In this document: positions 1 to 8,149 of the stretch, in pieces
How the letters are laid out: each line of letters starts with the position of its first letter
Position numbering within the stretch: position 1 is the first letter of the stretch
Origin: Marinobacter oulmenensis
GTDB lineage: Bacteria > Pseudomonadota > Gammaproteobacteria > Pseudomonadales > Oleiphilaceae
Reading direction: 5' to 3'
Assembly (NCBI RefSeq): GCF_014201735.1
Contig: NZ_JACHFE010000005.1
Coordinates: 248,001 to 312,000, forward strand
DNA length: 64,000 nt
The notes under the pieces: generated by a model
Databases searched by the model: none
The model's input: only the letters and a program-made list of their open reading frames with translations
What the model was told of the DNA's origin: nothing
Position numbers and translations under genes: made by a program

Positions 1-2163
1 GTCGAAATCCACCGGCGGGCGGGAGCGTGGGTAGTCGCCGTCGTTCATGCCCAGCAGACACACCTTGCGGAACGGGATGGCGCGCATGGGCATCAGTGTG
101 GCGAAGTTCACCTTGCCGGCCAAAAAGCGCTGGTTCAGGCCGCCCTCGTCCAGGCCGTCGAGCAACACATCCTTGACGATGTTCAGCGGCAGGGGCTGGT
201 CGGCAAGCCCGGCGGCCAGGGCATCCTCCAGCCATTGTTCCAGCTGGCGGCGGAAACGGTTGAGCAGCAACAAGTCGGTGTCTTCCACCTTGTGGAAAAA
301 CTGCTCCAGCATGCCGGAGAACAGGGTTTCCCACTCGCCGGGAGTGCGGCTTTCCTGCAGGGCCTGCCACAGGGTTTCGAGCTGATGCACGAATGCGTCC
401 AGGCGACCGGCCAGATCCGCCTGCAGCCCGCCGATTTCCCCGTAAGGCTCCACTCCGCCCCAGGGGTCGTCCTCGCCCATGCCGTAACCCAACAGCATGG
501 CCCGCAGGCCGGACTGCCAGGTGTTGCGGTTGAGCTCGGCGGGCAGATCCAGGCTTTGCCGGTGCGCGTCGTGCAGGCCCCAGCGGATGTTGGCGCCTTC
601 CACCCAGCGCCGGGCCAGGGGAATCTCGTCTTCACCGATGCCGAAACGGGCCCGGATGCCGGGCACCTCCAGCAGGCTCAGGATCTCGCTCACGCCAAAA
701 CGGCTGCGGGGCAGCGACATCAGGGTTTCCAGGGCAATCAGCACCGGCTCGTGGTGGCGCTGGCCCTGGTCGGAAATGGTGAAGGGAATGTGGCGCTTGC
801 TGCCGGGCTGGTAGCGGCCGAACACCGCCTGGATATGGGGCGCGTACACGTTGATGTCGGGCACCATCACCATCACGTCCCGGGGGCGCAGGTTTGAATC
901 GGTGTTGAACGCGGCCAGCAGCTGGTCGTGCAGGATTTCCACTTCCCGCTGGGGGCTGTGGGCCTGGTGGAATACCAATGAGTGGTCCTCGCCCGGGTCC
1001 AGGGTGCGCTGTTGTTCACGGATTTCGGGCAGGGGCGTCAGGTTGAGGATGTCGTCCTGCAACTGGTGCAGCAGGCAGGGCGATTCATCGCTGCCGTGTT
1101 CGGAGAAGATGTCGATCTTCCGGTCCGGGGTCTGCAGCCGGTCCCGGTATTCCCCCGGGTTGTCGAACTCGTCCAGCAGGCGGATGTAGTCCCGCCCCTG
1201 TTTGCCCCAGGCGGCCAGCAGCGGATTGGCGTGCTGGTGCAGCTGATCCGGATCGTCCACCGTGGACAGCACGGGATGCGCCGCACCCCGCTTGCGCTCG
1301 GCTTTCAGCAGTTCGCGGTCGCTGATGATGTCGGCCCAGTAAAACTGGCAGGGGTTGTGGACACACAGCACCACCTGGCTGAAGCGGCTGAGTACGTACA
1401 GGGCCTCCAGCGCCTGGCGCGGCAGGGACGAGACGCCAAATACCACAATGCGTCTGGGCAGCCGTGACGGATTGGCCGGGGCCGAAAGCTGCTGGCCCTG
1501 CTCCATGAACCGGGTATGAATCCGTGAGCGACTGGTGTGGGCGGCCTCGCCGACATCGCTCACCAGGGCCCGCCAGAGCAGCGGTTGCCACAGATTCTCC
1601 GAAGCCAGAGGCTTTTCCTCGCCCCGGGCGGTGATCAACACATCCCGGCCTTGCTCCCAGGCGGCCAGCCAGTCGGCGCGGAACACCTGGTACTGGTCGA
1701 ACAGGTCGGCCACTTTTTCCGCCAGTTGGAAGGTGCGCACGTCCGGGTCGGTGCCATCCAGAAACCGGGCCAGGGGCAGAAACGCCTCGTCCTGATCCAG
1801 CAGGGTGGGCAGCAGGCGATACAGCCGCCATACCAGCCGGCTTTTGTCGAAGGGGGACTGCTCGGGCACCTCGGCATCGGAGAGCATCGCCCGGTAGGCC
1901 TGCCAGATGAAACGGGCGGGAAACAGAAAATCCATGCCCGCCGCAATGCCCAGGCCACCGTCCATGCCCTCGTCATCGCGCTTCTCGGCCAGCGCCAGCT
2001 TCAGCCACTGGGCGATGCCGTTACTCTGCACCAGGAAGGTTTCGCTCTGCAGCGGCGGCAGCGGGTTCTGGCGGCAGATGTACACCACCGCCCGGCGCAG
2101 GTCTTCCAGGTGATTGGCGTGGATGGCGTGAAAGCCGGGTTCGATGGCGTTACGGTTGGCCAT
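1..2163 (-). CDS. recC: Exodeoxyribonuclease V gamma subunit RecC (3' end outside window)
   Basis: RecC is the Chi-recognition and scaffold subunit of the RecBCD helicase-nuclease that processes double-strand breaks. The minus-strand frame is open from an ATG at 2163 to the left edge, giving about 720 residues of a family usually near 1,100. The N-terminus carries the typical RecC stretch LVQSNGIAQWLKLALAEK followed by GMDFLFPARFIWQAYRAM. Near the left edge CLLGMNDGDYPRSRPP matches the conserved RecC signature. recB and recD would be expected further left, outside the window. Two small genes lie just upstream on the same strand and could be co-transcribed. The family is sure; only the C-terminal part is unseen. 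Confidence 0.95.
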   Translation of the reverse strand, partial: MANRNAIEPGFHAIHANHLEDLRRAVVYICRQNPLPPLQSETFLVQSNGIAQWLKLALAEKRDDEGMDGGLGIAAGMDFLFPARFIWQAYRAMLSDAEVPEQSPFDKSRLVWRLYRLLPTLLDQDEAFLPLARFLDGTDPDVRTFQLAEKVADLFDQYQVFRADWLAAWEQGRDVLITARGEEKPLASENLWQPLLWRALVSDVGEAAHTSRSRIHTRFMEQGQQLSAPANPSRLPRRIVVFGVSSLPRQALEALYVLSRFSQVVLCVHNPCQFYWADIISDRELLKAERKRGAAHPVLSTVDDPDQLHQHANPLLAAWGKQGRDYIRLLDEFDNPGEYRDRLQTPDRKIDIFSEHGSDESPCLLHQLQDDILNLTPLPEIREQQRTLDPGEDHSLVFHQAHSPQREVEILHDQLLAAFNTDSNLRPRDVMVMVPDINVYAPHIQAVFGRYQPGSKRHIPFTISDQGQRHHEPVLIALETLMSLPRSRFGVSEILSLLEVPGIRARFGIGEDEIPLARRWVEGANIRWGLHDAHRQSLDLPAELNRNTWQSGLRAMLLGYGMGEDDPWGGVEPYGEIGGLQADLAGRLDAFVHQLETLWQALQESRTPGEWETLFSGMLEQFFHKVEDTDLLLLNRFRRQLEQWLEDALAAGLADQPLPLNIVKDVLLDGLDEGGLNQRFLAGKVNFATLMPMRAIPFRKVCLLGMNDGDYPRSRPPVDFD

Positions 2164-2253
2164 GAGGCTCCCTTGGTCGGATAGGTCACTGCATCTGATG
2201 GCACAGGTTACCTTATGCGACCCGGGATTCGCAGGCCTCTGACTGTCGGTTGA

Positions 2254-2484
2254 TTATCGGGAGGCGGTCACCAGTGCCAACAGCAGCCGTCGAACGCGCT
2301 CGCGGGATTCGGCATCCTGGCAGGCGATGTCCTGGACGTGCAACTGGCGGCTCTCCAGTAGTCGGGCCAGGCAGTCGGCGTCCATCGAGATGGTCACCCG
2401 GTCCGGTTTGGCAGTGTTCTGCCAGGTTGGCGGGCTGTAAACCCGACGGCGGCTGGCTGTGGACTGGATAAAAGGCATCCCCAT
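2254..2484 (-). CDS. Small hypothetical protein, 76 aa
   Basis: A 76-residue reading frame of unknown function with no signal peptide or membrane segment. It has a charged C-terminal half (DADCLARLLESRQLHVQDIACQ) that looks helical. A purine-rich GGGGGG ribosome-binding stretch sits 3-4 bases before the ATG. It lies 15 bp downstream of the 156-aa unknown gene and about 90 bp upstream of recC, all on the minus strand, so it may belong to a Fur-controlled transcript running into recC. Other frames overlap it, and I chose this one because of its ribosome-binding site and amino-acid composition. It could still be spurious. Confidence 0.45.
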   Translation of the reverse strand: MGMPFIQSTASRRRVYSPPTWQNTAKPDRVTISMDADCLARLLESRQLHVQDIACQDAESRERVRRLLLALVTASR

Positions 2485-2499
2485 AAATCCCCCCGGTAC

Positions 2500-2970
2500 T
2501 CAGTGAATGACCCTGGCGGGACGCACGCGATGCTGGCTGAACGGAAACGATGGCCAGTTGAGATAATCCGCGAAGAAGCCGGGCTGGCGGGAGGCGTCCA
2601 GCAGGACCTCGATGCACTCGTCGGTGTTGCAGTAGCCATTGAGGCCGGTGTGCCGGGCAGTCTGGGACTGCAGGTTGTCCAGGGCCCGGAGTACCATCTG
2701 GCGGGCATGGCCGGCGCGGTCCCGCATTTGCAGGCTGCGATAGGCGATAATGGCCGACAGGGTAAGCTCCACGTGCATGGTTTCCGGGTGCCGGGTGCGG
2801 GCCAGGCAGGCCAGGTCGAACGCACTGCCGGCCAGGGCAATCACATTGTCCCAGTCCTGCTGCTGGGAATGGCTCCGGGAGTGCTCCATCCAGGACAGCC
2901 AGAGATCCTGCTGGTTATCCAGGGGCAGGTCGGCGAACATGCGTTTGTGATTGGGGCACAGAAATTCCAT
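2500..2970 (-). CDS. Hypothetical protein, 156 aa, behind a Fur-box-like palindrome
   Basis: I do not recognise this soluble, probably all-helical protein. It begins MEFLCPNHKRMFADLP, where the Cys and His could form a small metal site. Its middle reads like a helical repeat protein (ALAGSAFDLACLARTRHPETMHVELTLSAIIAYRSL). It has no signal peptide. A near-perfect Fur-type palindrome lies 21-37 bp before the start codon, so iron-responsive repression is likely. Small Fur-regulated proteins of unknown role occur beside iron-sparing genes in pseudomonads, and this may be one, but I cannot confirm homology. The 76-aa gene and recC follow on the same strand. Confidence 0.75.
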   Translation of the reverse strand: MEFLCPNHKRMFADLPLDNQQDLWLSWMEHSRSHSQQQDWDNVIALAGSAFDLACLARTRHPETMHVELTLSAIIAYRSLQMRDRAGHARQMVLRALDNLQSQTARHTGLNGYCNTDECIEVLLDASRQPGFFADYLNWPSFPFSQHRVRPARVIH

Positions 2971-2990
2971 AACAATCTCCTTCTTTATGG

Positions 2991-3007
2991 ATGATAATAG
3001 TTATCAT
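2991..3007. promoter_or_regulatory. Fur-box-like operator
   Basis: Perfect inverted repeat ATGATAA-TAG-TTATCAT. The central 15 bases TGATAATAGTTATCA match the Fur 7-1-7 motif TGATAATnATTATCA at all but one defined position. It sits between the divergent 156-aa unknown gene (minus) and the FAN1-like gene (plus), nearest the unknown gene's start, so that gene is the most likely target. Confidence 0.7.
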
Positions 3008-3108
3008 TTAGATTGTTGGCAAGTGGTCTTCCCCGGATTTCCTGTTTGAGAGAAAAGGACGGTCGTCGTAGAGTTGTGCCCGAACCCCTTTTCAGGACCC
3101 AGGCCCCC

Positions 3109-4812
3109 GTGTCCGACACCGATTACCCGTCGCAACTGCAGTCCGCTGCCCTGGACGATCCCCTCTATTACCTGCGCAACATGGATACCGTGGTGGCCTG
3201 GGTGAGCAGCCATCACGGGGATTTGCTGACCGCGGATGAAAACCGCCGGTTGACCGATTTCCTGGCCTTGCCCGAGGCGGCGCGTGCCCTGCTGACCCGC
3301 CTGGTCATGCGGTCAGGGGAGCTGTTCCGGAGTGATCGCCTGCACTACCCGGAGTTGCCGGAACCTGAACACGTGGCACTGTCGGCACTGGTTGGCGAAG
3401 GCTGGCTGGACGCAGAACCAGAATTGTCACTGGATGATCTGTTCCGGCTGTTTACCCTGCCGGAATTGCGGCCCGCGTTTGCCGACAGGGTGGCCGAGGC
3501 CGGCGGTTCCCCGGCCCGGGTCAGCAAGCGTCAGTTACGGGAGCTGGTGGCCGGGGCGTCCGTTGAATCCGGCCCGGTAGAGCAGTGGCTTGGCGACGGC
3601 GCCGGCCAGGTGGTTCGCGTGCGGGACATGGCCTTGTTTGATCGGGTGCGTCTGATGTTTTTCGGCAATCTGAGGCAGAGCTGGACAGACTTTGTACTGG
3701 TGGAGCTGGGTCTGCAGCGTTTCGAGTCCGTGCCGTTTACCCCGGCCTCCCGGGCTTTTCACCAGCGTGCGGATGTGGATACCTACCTGCTCATGCACCA
3801 GTGCCGGGAACAACTGGACGAGGGAGTGCCACCCGCCGAGGTCTGGCAGCAGGTGCCGCCGCCCACGGAGAACCCCTGGCTGAGCAGTCGTCGCGACCGT
3901 CTGCTGTTGGAACTCGGGCGACAGGCCGAGCGCGCCGGGGACCGGGAACTGGCCCTGCAGGCTCTGGCCGCCAGTGGTCATCGGGAAGCCCGGCTCAAGC
4001 ACCTCCGGTTGCTGGAAAGGATGAAGCGCCATGACACCGCCTGGCATATGGCCACCGAATGGCAGCAGGGCGAACTGTCGGATGCCGAGGCCCAGGGGCT
4101 GCACCGCATTCTCAAGCGGCTGGCGCCGAAAGTGGGCCAGCCCCGCCCGGCGCTGGCTGAGCCGCCGGCCATCCGGGAACGGACACTGACACTGCCGCCC
4201 GGGGCACCGATGCCTGTGGAGCTGGTGGTCCAGAGCCATCTGCACACCGAGCAGGCACCGGTGTTCTATGTGGAAAACACCCTGATCAACGGCCTGTTCG
4301 GCCTGTTGTGCTGGCCGGTGATTTTCGAGCCGATACCCGGCGCTTTCTTCCACCCGTTTCATACCGGCCCGGTGGATCTGACCCGGGAGGACTTTGTCAG
4401 CCGTCGCCGGGCCGGCTTTGAACGCTGCTTTGAGCAACTGCACGACGGCCGTTACCGTCAGGTTATTCTCGACAGGTTCCATGTGAAACAGGAGCTGGCC
4501 AACCCCTTCGTGGCCTGGCCGGTGCTGTCCGAAGCACTACTGGCCTTGGCCATGGACTGTATTCCGGCGGCGCATCTGGAAGCCATGTTCCGGCGCCTGC
4601 TGGATAACATCAGGGAGCACCGCAGCGGGTTTCCGGATCTGATCCGGTTTGAGCCCGGTGCACCAGATCCGGCGGCGCGTTATGAAATGATCGAAGTGAA
4701 AGGCCCCGGGGATCGCCTGCAGGATCACCAGCGGCGCTGGCTGCATTTCTTTGCCCGTCACGGTATGCCCGCCAGCGTCTGTTACCTGCGCTGGAAGGAG
4801 GACACGGTGTGA
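3109..4812 (+). CDS. FAN1-like VRR-NUC domain nuclease
   Basis: Predicted structure-specific nuclease of the FAN1 family, which in characterised members cleaves 5' flaps and helps unhook DNA interstrand crosslinks. The last 90 residues form a VRR-NUC PD-(D/E)xK domain: FPDLIRFE supplies the Asp and YEMIEVKGPGDRLQ supplies the E-x-K and the following Gln. The region before it (residues about 100-420) is helical, as expected for the SAP/TPR-like part of bacterial FAN1. The GTG at 3109 was chosen because homology-like sequence (SDTDYPSQLQSAALDDPLYY) begins there; the frame stays open to 3013. It overlaps the next gene by 4 bp, so the two are translationally coupled. Confidence 0.85.
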   Translation: MSDTDYPSQLQSAALDDPLYYLRNMDTVVAWVSSHHGDLLTADENRRLTDFLALPEAARALLTRLVMRSGELFRSDRLHYPELPEPEHVALSALVGEGWLDAEPELSLDDLFRLFTLPELRPAFADRVAEAGGSPARVSKRQLRELVAGASVESGPVEQWLGDGAGQVVRVRDMALFDRVRLMFFGNLRQSWTDFVLVELGLQRFESVPFTPASRAFHQRADVDTYLLMHQCREQLDEGVPPAEVWQQVPPPTENPWLSSRRDRLLLELGRQAERAGDRELALQALAASGHREARLKHLRLLERMKRHDTAWHMATEWQQGELSDAEAQGLHRILKRLAPKVGQPRPALAEPPAIRERTLTLPPGAPMPVELVVQSHLHTEQAPVFYVENTLINGLFGLLCWPVIFEPIPGAFFHPFHTGPVDLTREDFVSRRRAGFERCFEQLHDGRYRQVILDRFHVKQELANPFVAWPVLSEALLALAMDCIPAAHLEAMFRRLLDNIREHRSGFPDLIRFEPGAPDPAARYEMIEVKGPGDRLQDHQRRWLHFFARHGMPASVCYLRWKEDTV

Positions 4813-7079
4813 AAGTGGCGGTCCGCACCCTTTGTGAATTCGCCGCCCGTCATGGCGATCTGGACTATCGGTATACCCCGGCGCCCAGTGCCGAGGAGGG
4901 CATTGCCGGCCATCAGGCGATTCAGGCCAATCGCGGCTATGGCTATCAAAGCGAGTACCCACTCACCGGCCAGTGCCTGGGGCTGGAGCTGTCCGGCCGT
5001 GCTGACGGCTATCACCCGCACCGGAACCGGCTCGAGGAAATCAAGACCCACCGGGGCGATGTCGCGCGCATCCGGGAGCATCAGCGGGCCTTGCACCGGG
5101 CCCAGCTCCGGGCCTATGGGGCTTTGCTCTGCCGCCAGGAAAACCGCTCTGACCTGGAGCTGGCACTGGTCTACTACGACACCGGCCGGAATCGGGAGAC
5201 CGTGCTCACCGAGACCGCGTCTGCCGACGAACTCTGGCAGGACCTTGAGGCCCTGTGCCGGATCTACCGGGCCTGGGCCGAACAGGAAGAGCACCATCGG
5301 GAGCAACGGGATGAGCTGCTGTCGCAGCTGGGCTTCCCGTTTCCGGATTTCCGGCCCCGTCAGCGCCAACTGGCGGAAACGGTCTACAAGAACGCGCTCC
5401 GTGGGGGCAGTCTGCTGCTGGAAGCGCCGACCGGACTGGGCAAGACCCTGGGCACGCTGTTTCCAGCCTTGAAGGCCATGCCTGCGGACGGCCAGGACCG
5501 GCTGTTCTACCTGACCTGCCGTAACACCGCCCGACAGCTTGGGATGGAGGCGGTGGAAAAACTGCGTCAGGGCCACGACGGTGGTGGCCACTGGCCAATG
5601 CGGACCCTGGAGCTGGTGGCCAAGGACGATGCCTGTGAACACCCGGACAAGGCCTGCCATGGCGATGCCTGCCCGCTGGCCAAAGGCTTTTTCGACCGGC
5701 TGCCTGATGCCAGAGCGGAAGCCGCCCAGACCCGGGAAACCCTGACCCGCGAGGTCCTGGCCCGCATTGCCGCCGGCCATGGCATCTGTCCCTACTTCCT
5801 GGCTCAGGAAATGGCGCGCTGGTCGGACCTGGTGATTGCCGACGTGAACCGCCTGTTTGACCAGTCCGCCCTGCTCCACGGACTGGTTCAGCAGAATCGC
5901 TGGAAAGCTGCGGTGCTGGTGGACGAAGCCCACAACCTGGTGGACCGGGGCCGGGGTATGTACTCGGTCCGGCTGGACCAGCAGCGCCTGCTCAAGCTGA
6001 AAAAGACCGCTCCGAAACCGGTCAGAACCGCTCTGGACCGGACCGCCCGTGCCTGGCAGAGCCTGATCCGTGATCAGGACACCACAACCGGTGAGCCGGT
6101 GTTTCTGGAAACCCTGCCGGCGCCGCTGCTCGGTGCCCTCCAGGGCATGGTCTCGACCATCACCGATTATCTGGCGGACAACCCGCCGGACCTGGCCTTG
6201 CAGGAACTGATGTTCGAGAGTGTCGCCTTCATGCGGCTGGCGGACAGTTTCGGCGACCATTCCCTGTGCGAATTCCAGCGGGCCGGCAGGGGCAAAGCTA
6301 GCCTGAGCATTCAGAACCTGATACCGGCGGATTTCCTGCGCCAGCGGTTTGCCGCTGCCCGCTCGATCGTGCTGTTTTCCGCCACGCTCAGCCCGGGCGT
6401 GTACTACCGGGACCTGCTGGGTTTGCCGGAGGACAGCCGTTTTTCGGCCCTGCCGGGCCCGTTCAGTGCCGATCAGTTGCAGGTCCACTTCACCCCGCGC
6501 ATCAGCACCCGCAAGCCCGACCGGCAGGCGTCCCTGGGGCCCATCGCGGATCTGATTGCCAACCAGTACCGGCAACGGCCGGGCCATTACCTCGCCTTCT
6601 TCAGCAGCTTTGCCTATGCCCGGGAGGTCAGCGATGCCCTGGCCGAGCGGTCGCCGGATATTCCCCAGCGCTCCCAGCGGCCGGGTATGAGCGGGGCGGA
6701 GCGGGCCGGGTTTCTGGCCGGCTTCCGTGAGCAGAAGGGTGCAGTGGCCTTTGCGGTGCTTGGCGGTGTTTTTGGTGAAGGCATTGACCTGCCCGGCGAC
6801 CAGTTGATTGGCGCCTTTGTGGCGACCCTCGGTCTGCCGCCCTTCGACGCCTGGCACGAGGTGCTGCGCGGGCGTTTGCAGGCGCGTTTCGGCCAGGGCT
6901 ATGAATACACCTACCAGGTACCGGGCCTGCAGAAAGTGGCCCAGGCCGCCGGCCGGGTGATTCGCACACCCGAGGATGAAGGCGTGATCTGGCTGATTGA
7001 TGACCGTTTCCTGCAGCCAGCGGTGCGCCGGCAACTGCCGGGCTGGTGGTTTTCCGCAACGGAGGAATGTGATCCGTAA
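4809..7079 (+). CDS. Fe-S XPD/DinG-family DNA helicase with N-terminal PD-(D/E)xK-like domain
   Basis: Superfamily 2 helicase of the XPD/DinG type, 756 aa. Motif I is EAPTGLGKTLG (about residue 205), motif II is VDEAHN and motif VI is QAAGRVIR. Cysteines in DACEHPDKACHGDACPL and GICPYF are placed to bind the 4Fe-4S cluster of this family. The first 110 residues look like a Cas4/RecB-type nuclease module: GRAD66, EEIK79, then QLRAY, giving the D...ExK...QxxxY pattern. The GTG start overlaps the stop of the FAN1-like gene and has a strong AAGGAGG site. The pair probably works together on branched or crosslinked DNA; that partnership is inferred from the coupling. Confidence 0.88.
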   Translation: MKVAVRTLCEFAARHGDLDYRYTPAPSAEEGIAGHQAIQANRGYGYQSEYPLTGQCLGLELSGRADGYHPHRNRLEEIKTHRGDVARIREHQRALHRAQLRAYGALLCRQENRSDLELALVYYDTGRNRETVLTETASADELWQDLEALCRIYRAWAEQEEHHREQRDELLSQLGFPFPDFRPRQRQLAETVYKNALRGGSLLLEAPTGLGKTLGTLFPALKAMPADGQDRLFYLTCRNTARQLGMEAVEKLRQGHDGGGHWPMRTLELVAKDDACEHPDKACHGDACPLAKGFFDRLPDARAEAAQTRETLTREVLARIAAGHGICPYFLAQEMARWSDLVIADVNRLFDQSALLHGLVQQNRWKAAVLVDEAHNLVDRGRGMYSVRLDQQRLLKLKKTAPKPVRTALDRTARAWQSLIRDQDTTTGEPVFLETLPAPLLGALQGMVSTITDYLADNPPDLALQELMFESVAFMRLADSFGDHSLCEFQRAGRGKASLSIQNLIPADFLRQRFAAARSIVLFSATLSPGVYYRDLLGLPEDSRFSALPGPFSADQLQVHFTPRISTRKPDRQASLGPIADLIANQYRQRPGHYLAFFSSFAYAREVSDALAERSPDIPQRSQRPGMSGAERAGFLAGFREQKGAVAFAVLGGVFGEGIDLPGDQLIGAFVATLGLPPFDAWHEVLRGRLQARFGQGYEYTYQVPGLQKVAQAAGRVIRTPEDEGVIWLIDDRFLQPAVRRQLPGWWFSATEECDP

Positions 7080-7150
7080 TTGGCCACACCCCCACCCTTT
7101 TGCCTTATACTGATTGGTAATACCCGCCAGTACCCGGTCAAGGAAGAAGT

Positions 7151-8149
7151 ATGTCCAGTCATCGCAAGACCTTCGCCATCAGAACTGCCCTGATTCTCGC
7201 CGTGATTGCCGCTGTTGCGGTTGTCACCTGGATGCTTATGCCGAAAGGCGAGACCCTGCCGGAGCACATTGGCTCCGGCAATGGCCGCATAGAAGCCACC
7301 GAGGTGGACATTGCCACCCGGATTGCCGGCCGCCTGGAATCCTTTGATGTCCGGGAAGGTGACATGGTGGAGCCCGGCCAACTGCTGGCGGTGATGGATA
7401 CCGATGAACTGGAGGCCCGCCTGGCCTCGGCCGAAGCGAACCTGAACCAGGCCGAGCAGAGCCGGCTGCTGGCGGAAGCGACGGTGGCGCAGCGCCAGAG
7501 CGAGCTGCGCTATGCCCGGGCAGAACTGGAACGGATTGAACAACTGGTGGATCGCGGCCATGCCTCCCAGGAGCAACTGGACCGCTCCCGCACTTCTGCG
7601 GAAACCGCCAATGCCGCACTACAGGCGGCCAAGGTTCAGGTGACTTCCGCTCAGGCCGGCATCGAGGCAGCCCACGCCAGCATCCGGCAGATCCAGACCA
7701 ATATTGACGACAGCCAGCTCAGCACGCCCATCGGCGGCCGGGTGCTCTACCGGCTGGCGGAACCGGGCGAGGTGCTGGCGGCCGGTGGCAAGGTCGCCAC
7801 GATTCTGGACGTCACCGATGTCTACATGACCATTTTCCTGCCCACGGATCAGGCCGGCCGCGTGCGCGTGGGCTCAGAGGCCAGGATCATCCTCGATGCG
7901 GTGCCGGATTACGTGGTGCCCGCCAAGGTCAGCTTCGTGGCGGCCGAGGCCCAGTTCACGCCCAAGTCAGTGGAAACCCGCAGCGAGCGGGAAAAGCTCA
8001 TGTTCCGGGTGCGTATCCGCATCAATCCGGAGCTGTTGCAGGCCTACCGTGACCGGGTGAAAACCGGCGTGCCGGGCGAGGCCTACGTCCGGCTGGATGA
8101 GAGTCAGCCCTGGCCGGAGGACCTGCAGGTGAGCCTGCCCAATGACTGA
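7151..8149 (+). CDS. HlyD-family membrane fusion protein (YhiI/YbhG-like)
   Basis: Periplasmic adaptor of a tripartite exporter, 332 aa. One N-terminal membrane anchor (residues about 10-30) is followed by a lipoyl-like half ([27 protein letters not shown]), a long coiled-coil hairpin (about 85-190, rich in Ala, Gln and Glu) and a beta-barrel region ([26 protein letters not shown]). AAGGAAG precedes the ATG. It overlaps the ABC gene by 8 bp. Order and sizes match the enterobacterial yhiI-rbbA-yhhJ cluster. The exported substrate is unknown. Confidence 0.88.
   Translation: MSSHRKTFAIRTALILAVIAAVAVVTWMLMPKGETLPEHIGSGNGRIEATEVDIATRIAGRLESFDVREGDMVEPGQLLAVMDTDELEARLASAEANLNQAEQSRLLAEATVAQRQSELRYARAELERIEQLVDRGHASQEQLDRSRTSAETANAALQAAKVQVTSAQAGIEAAHASIRQIQTNIDDSQLSTPIGGRVLYRLAEPGEVLAAGGKVATILDVTDVYMTIFLPTDQAGRVRVGSEARIILDAVPDYVVPAKVSFVAAEAQFTPKSVETRSEREKLMFRVRIRINPELLQAYRDRVKTGVPGEAYVRLDESQPWPEDLQVSLPND

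Noticed and set aside
4782..7034. 750-aa open frame on the minus strand opposite the helicase gene
   Set aside because: It mirrors a GC-rich gene with clear helicase motifs; its own sequence has low-complexity Gly/Gln/His/Arg composition and no recognisable domain.
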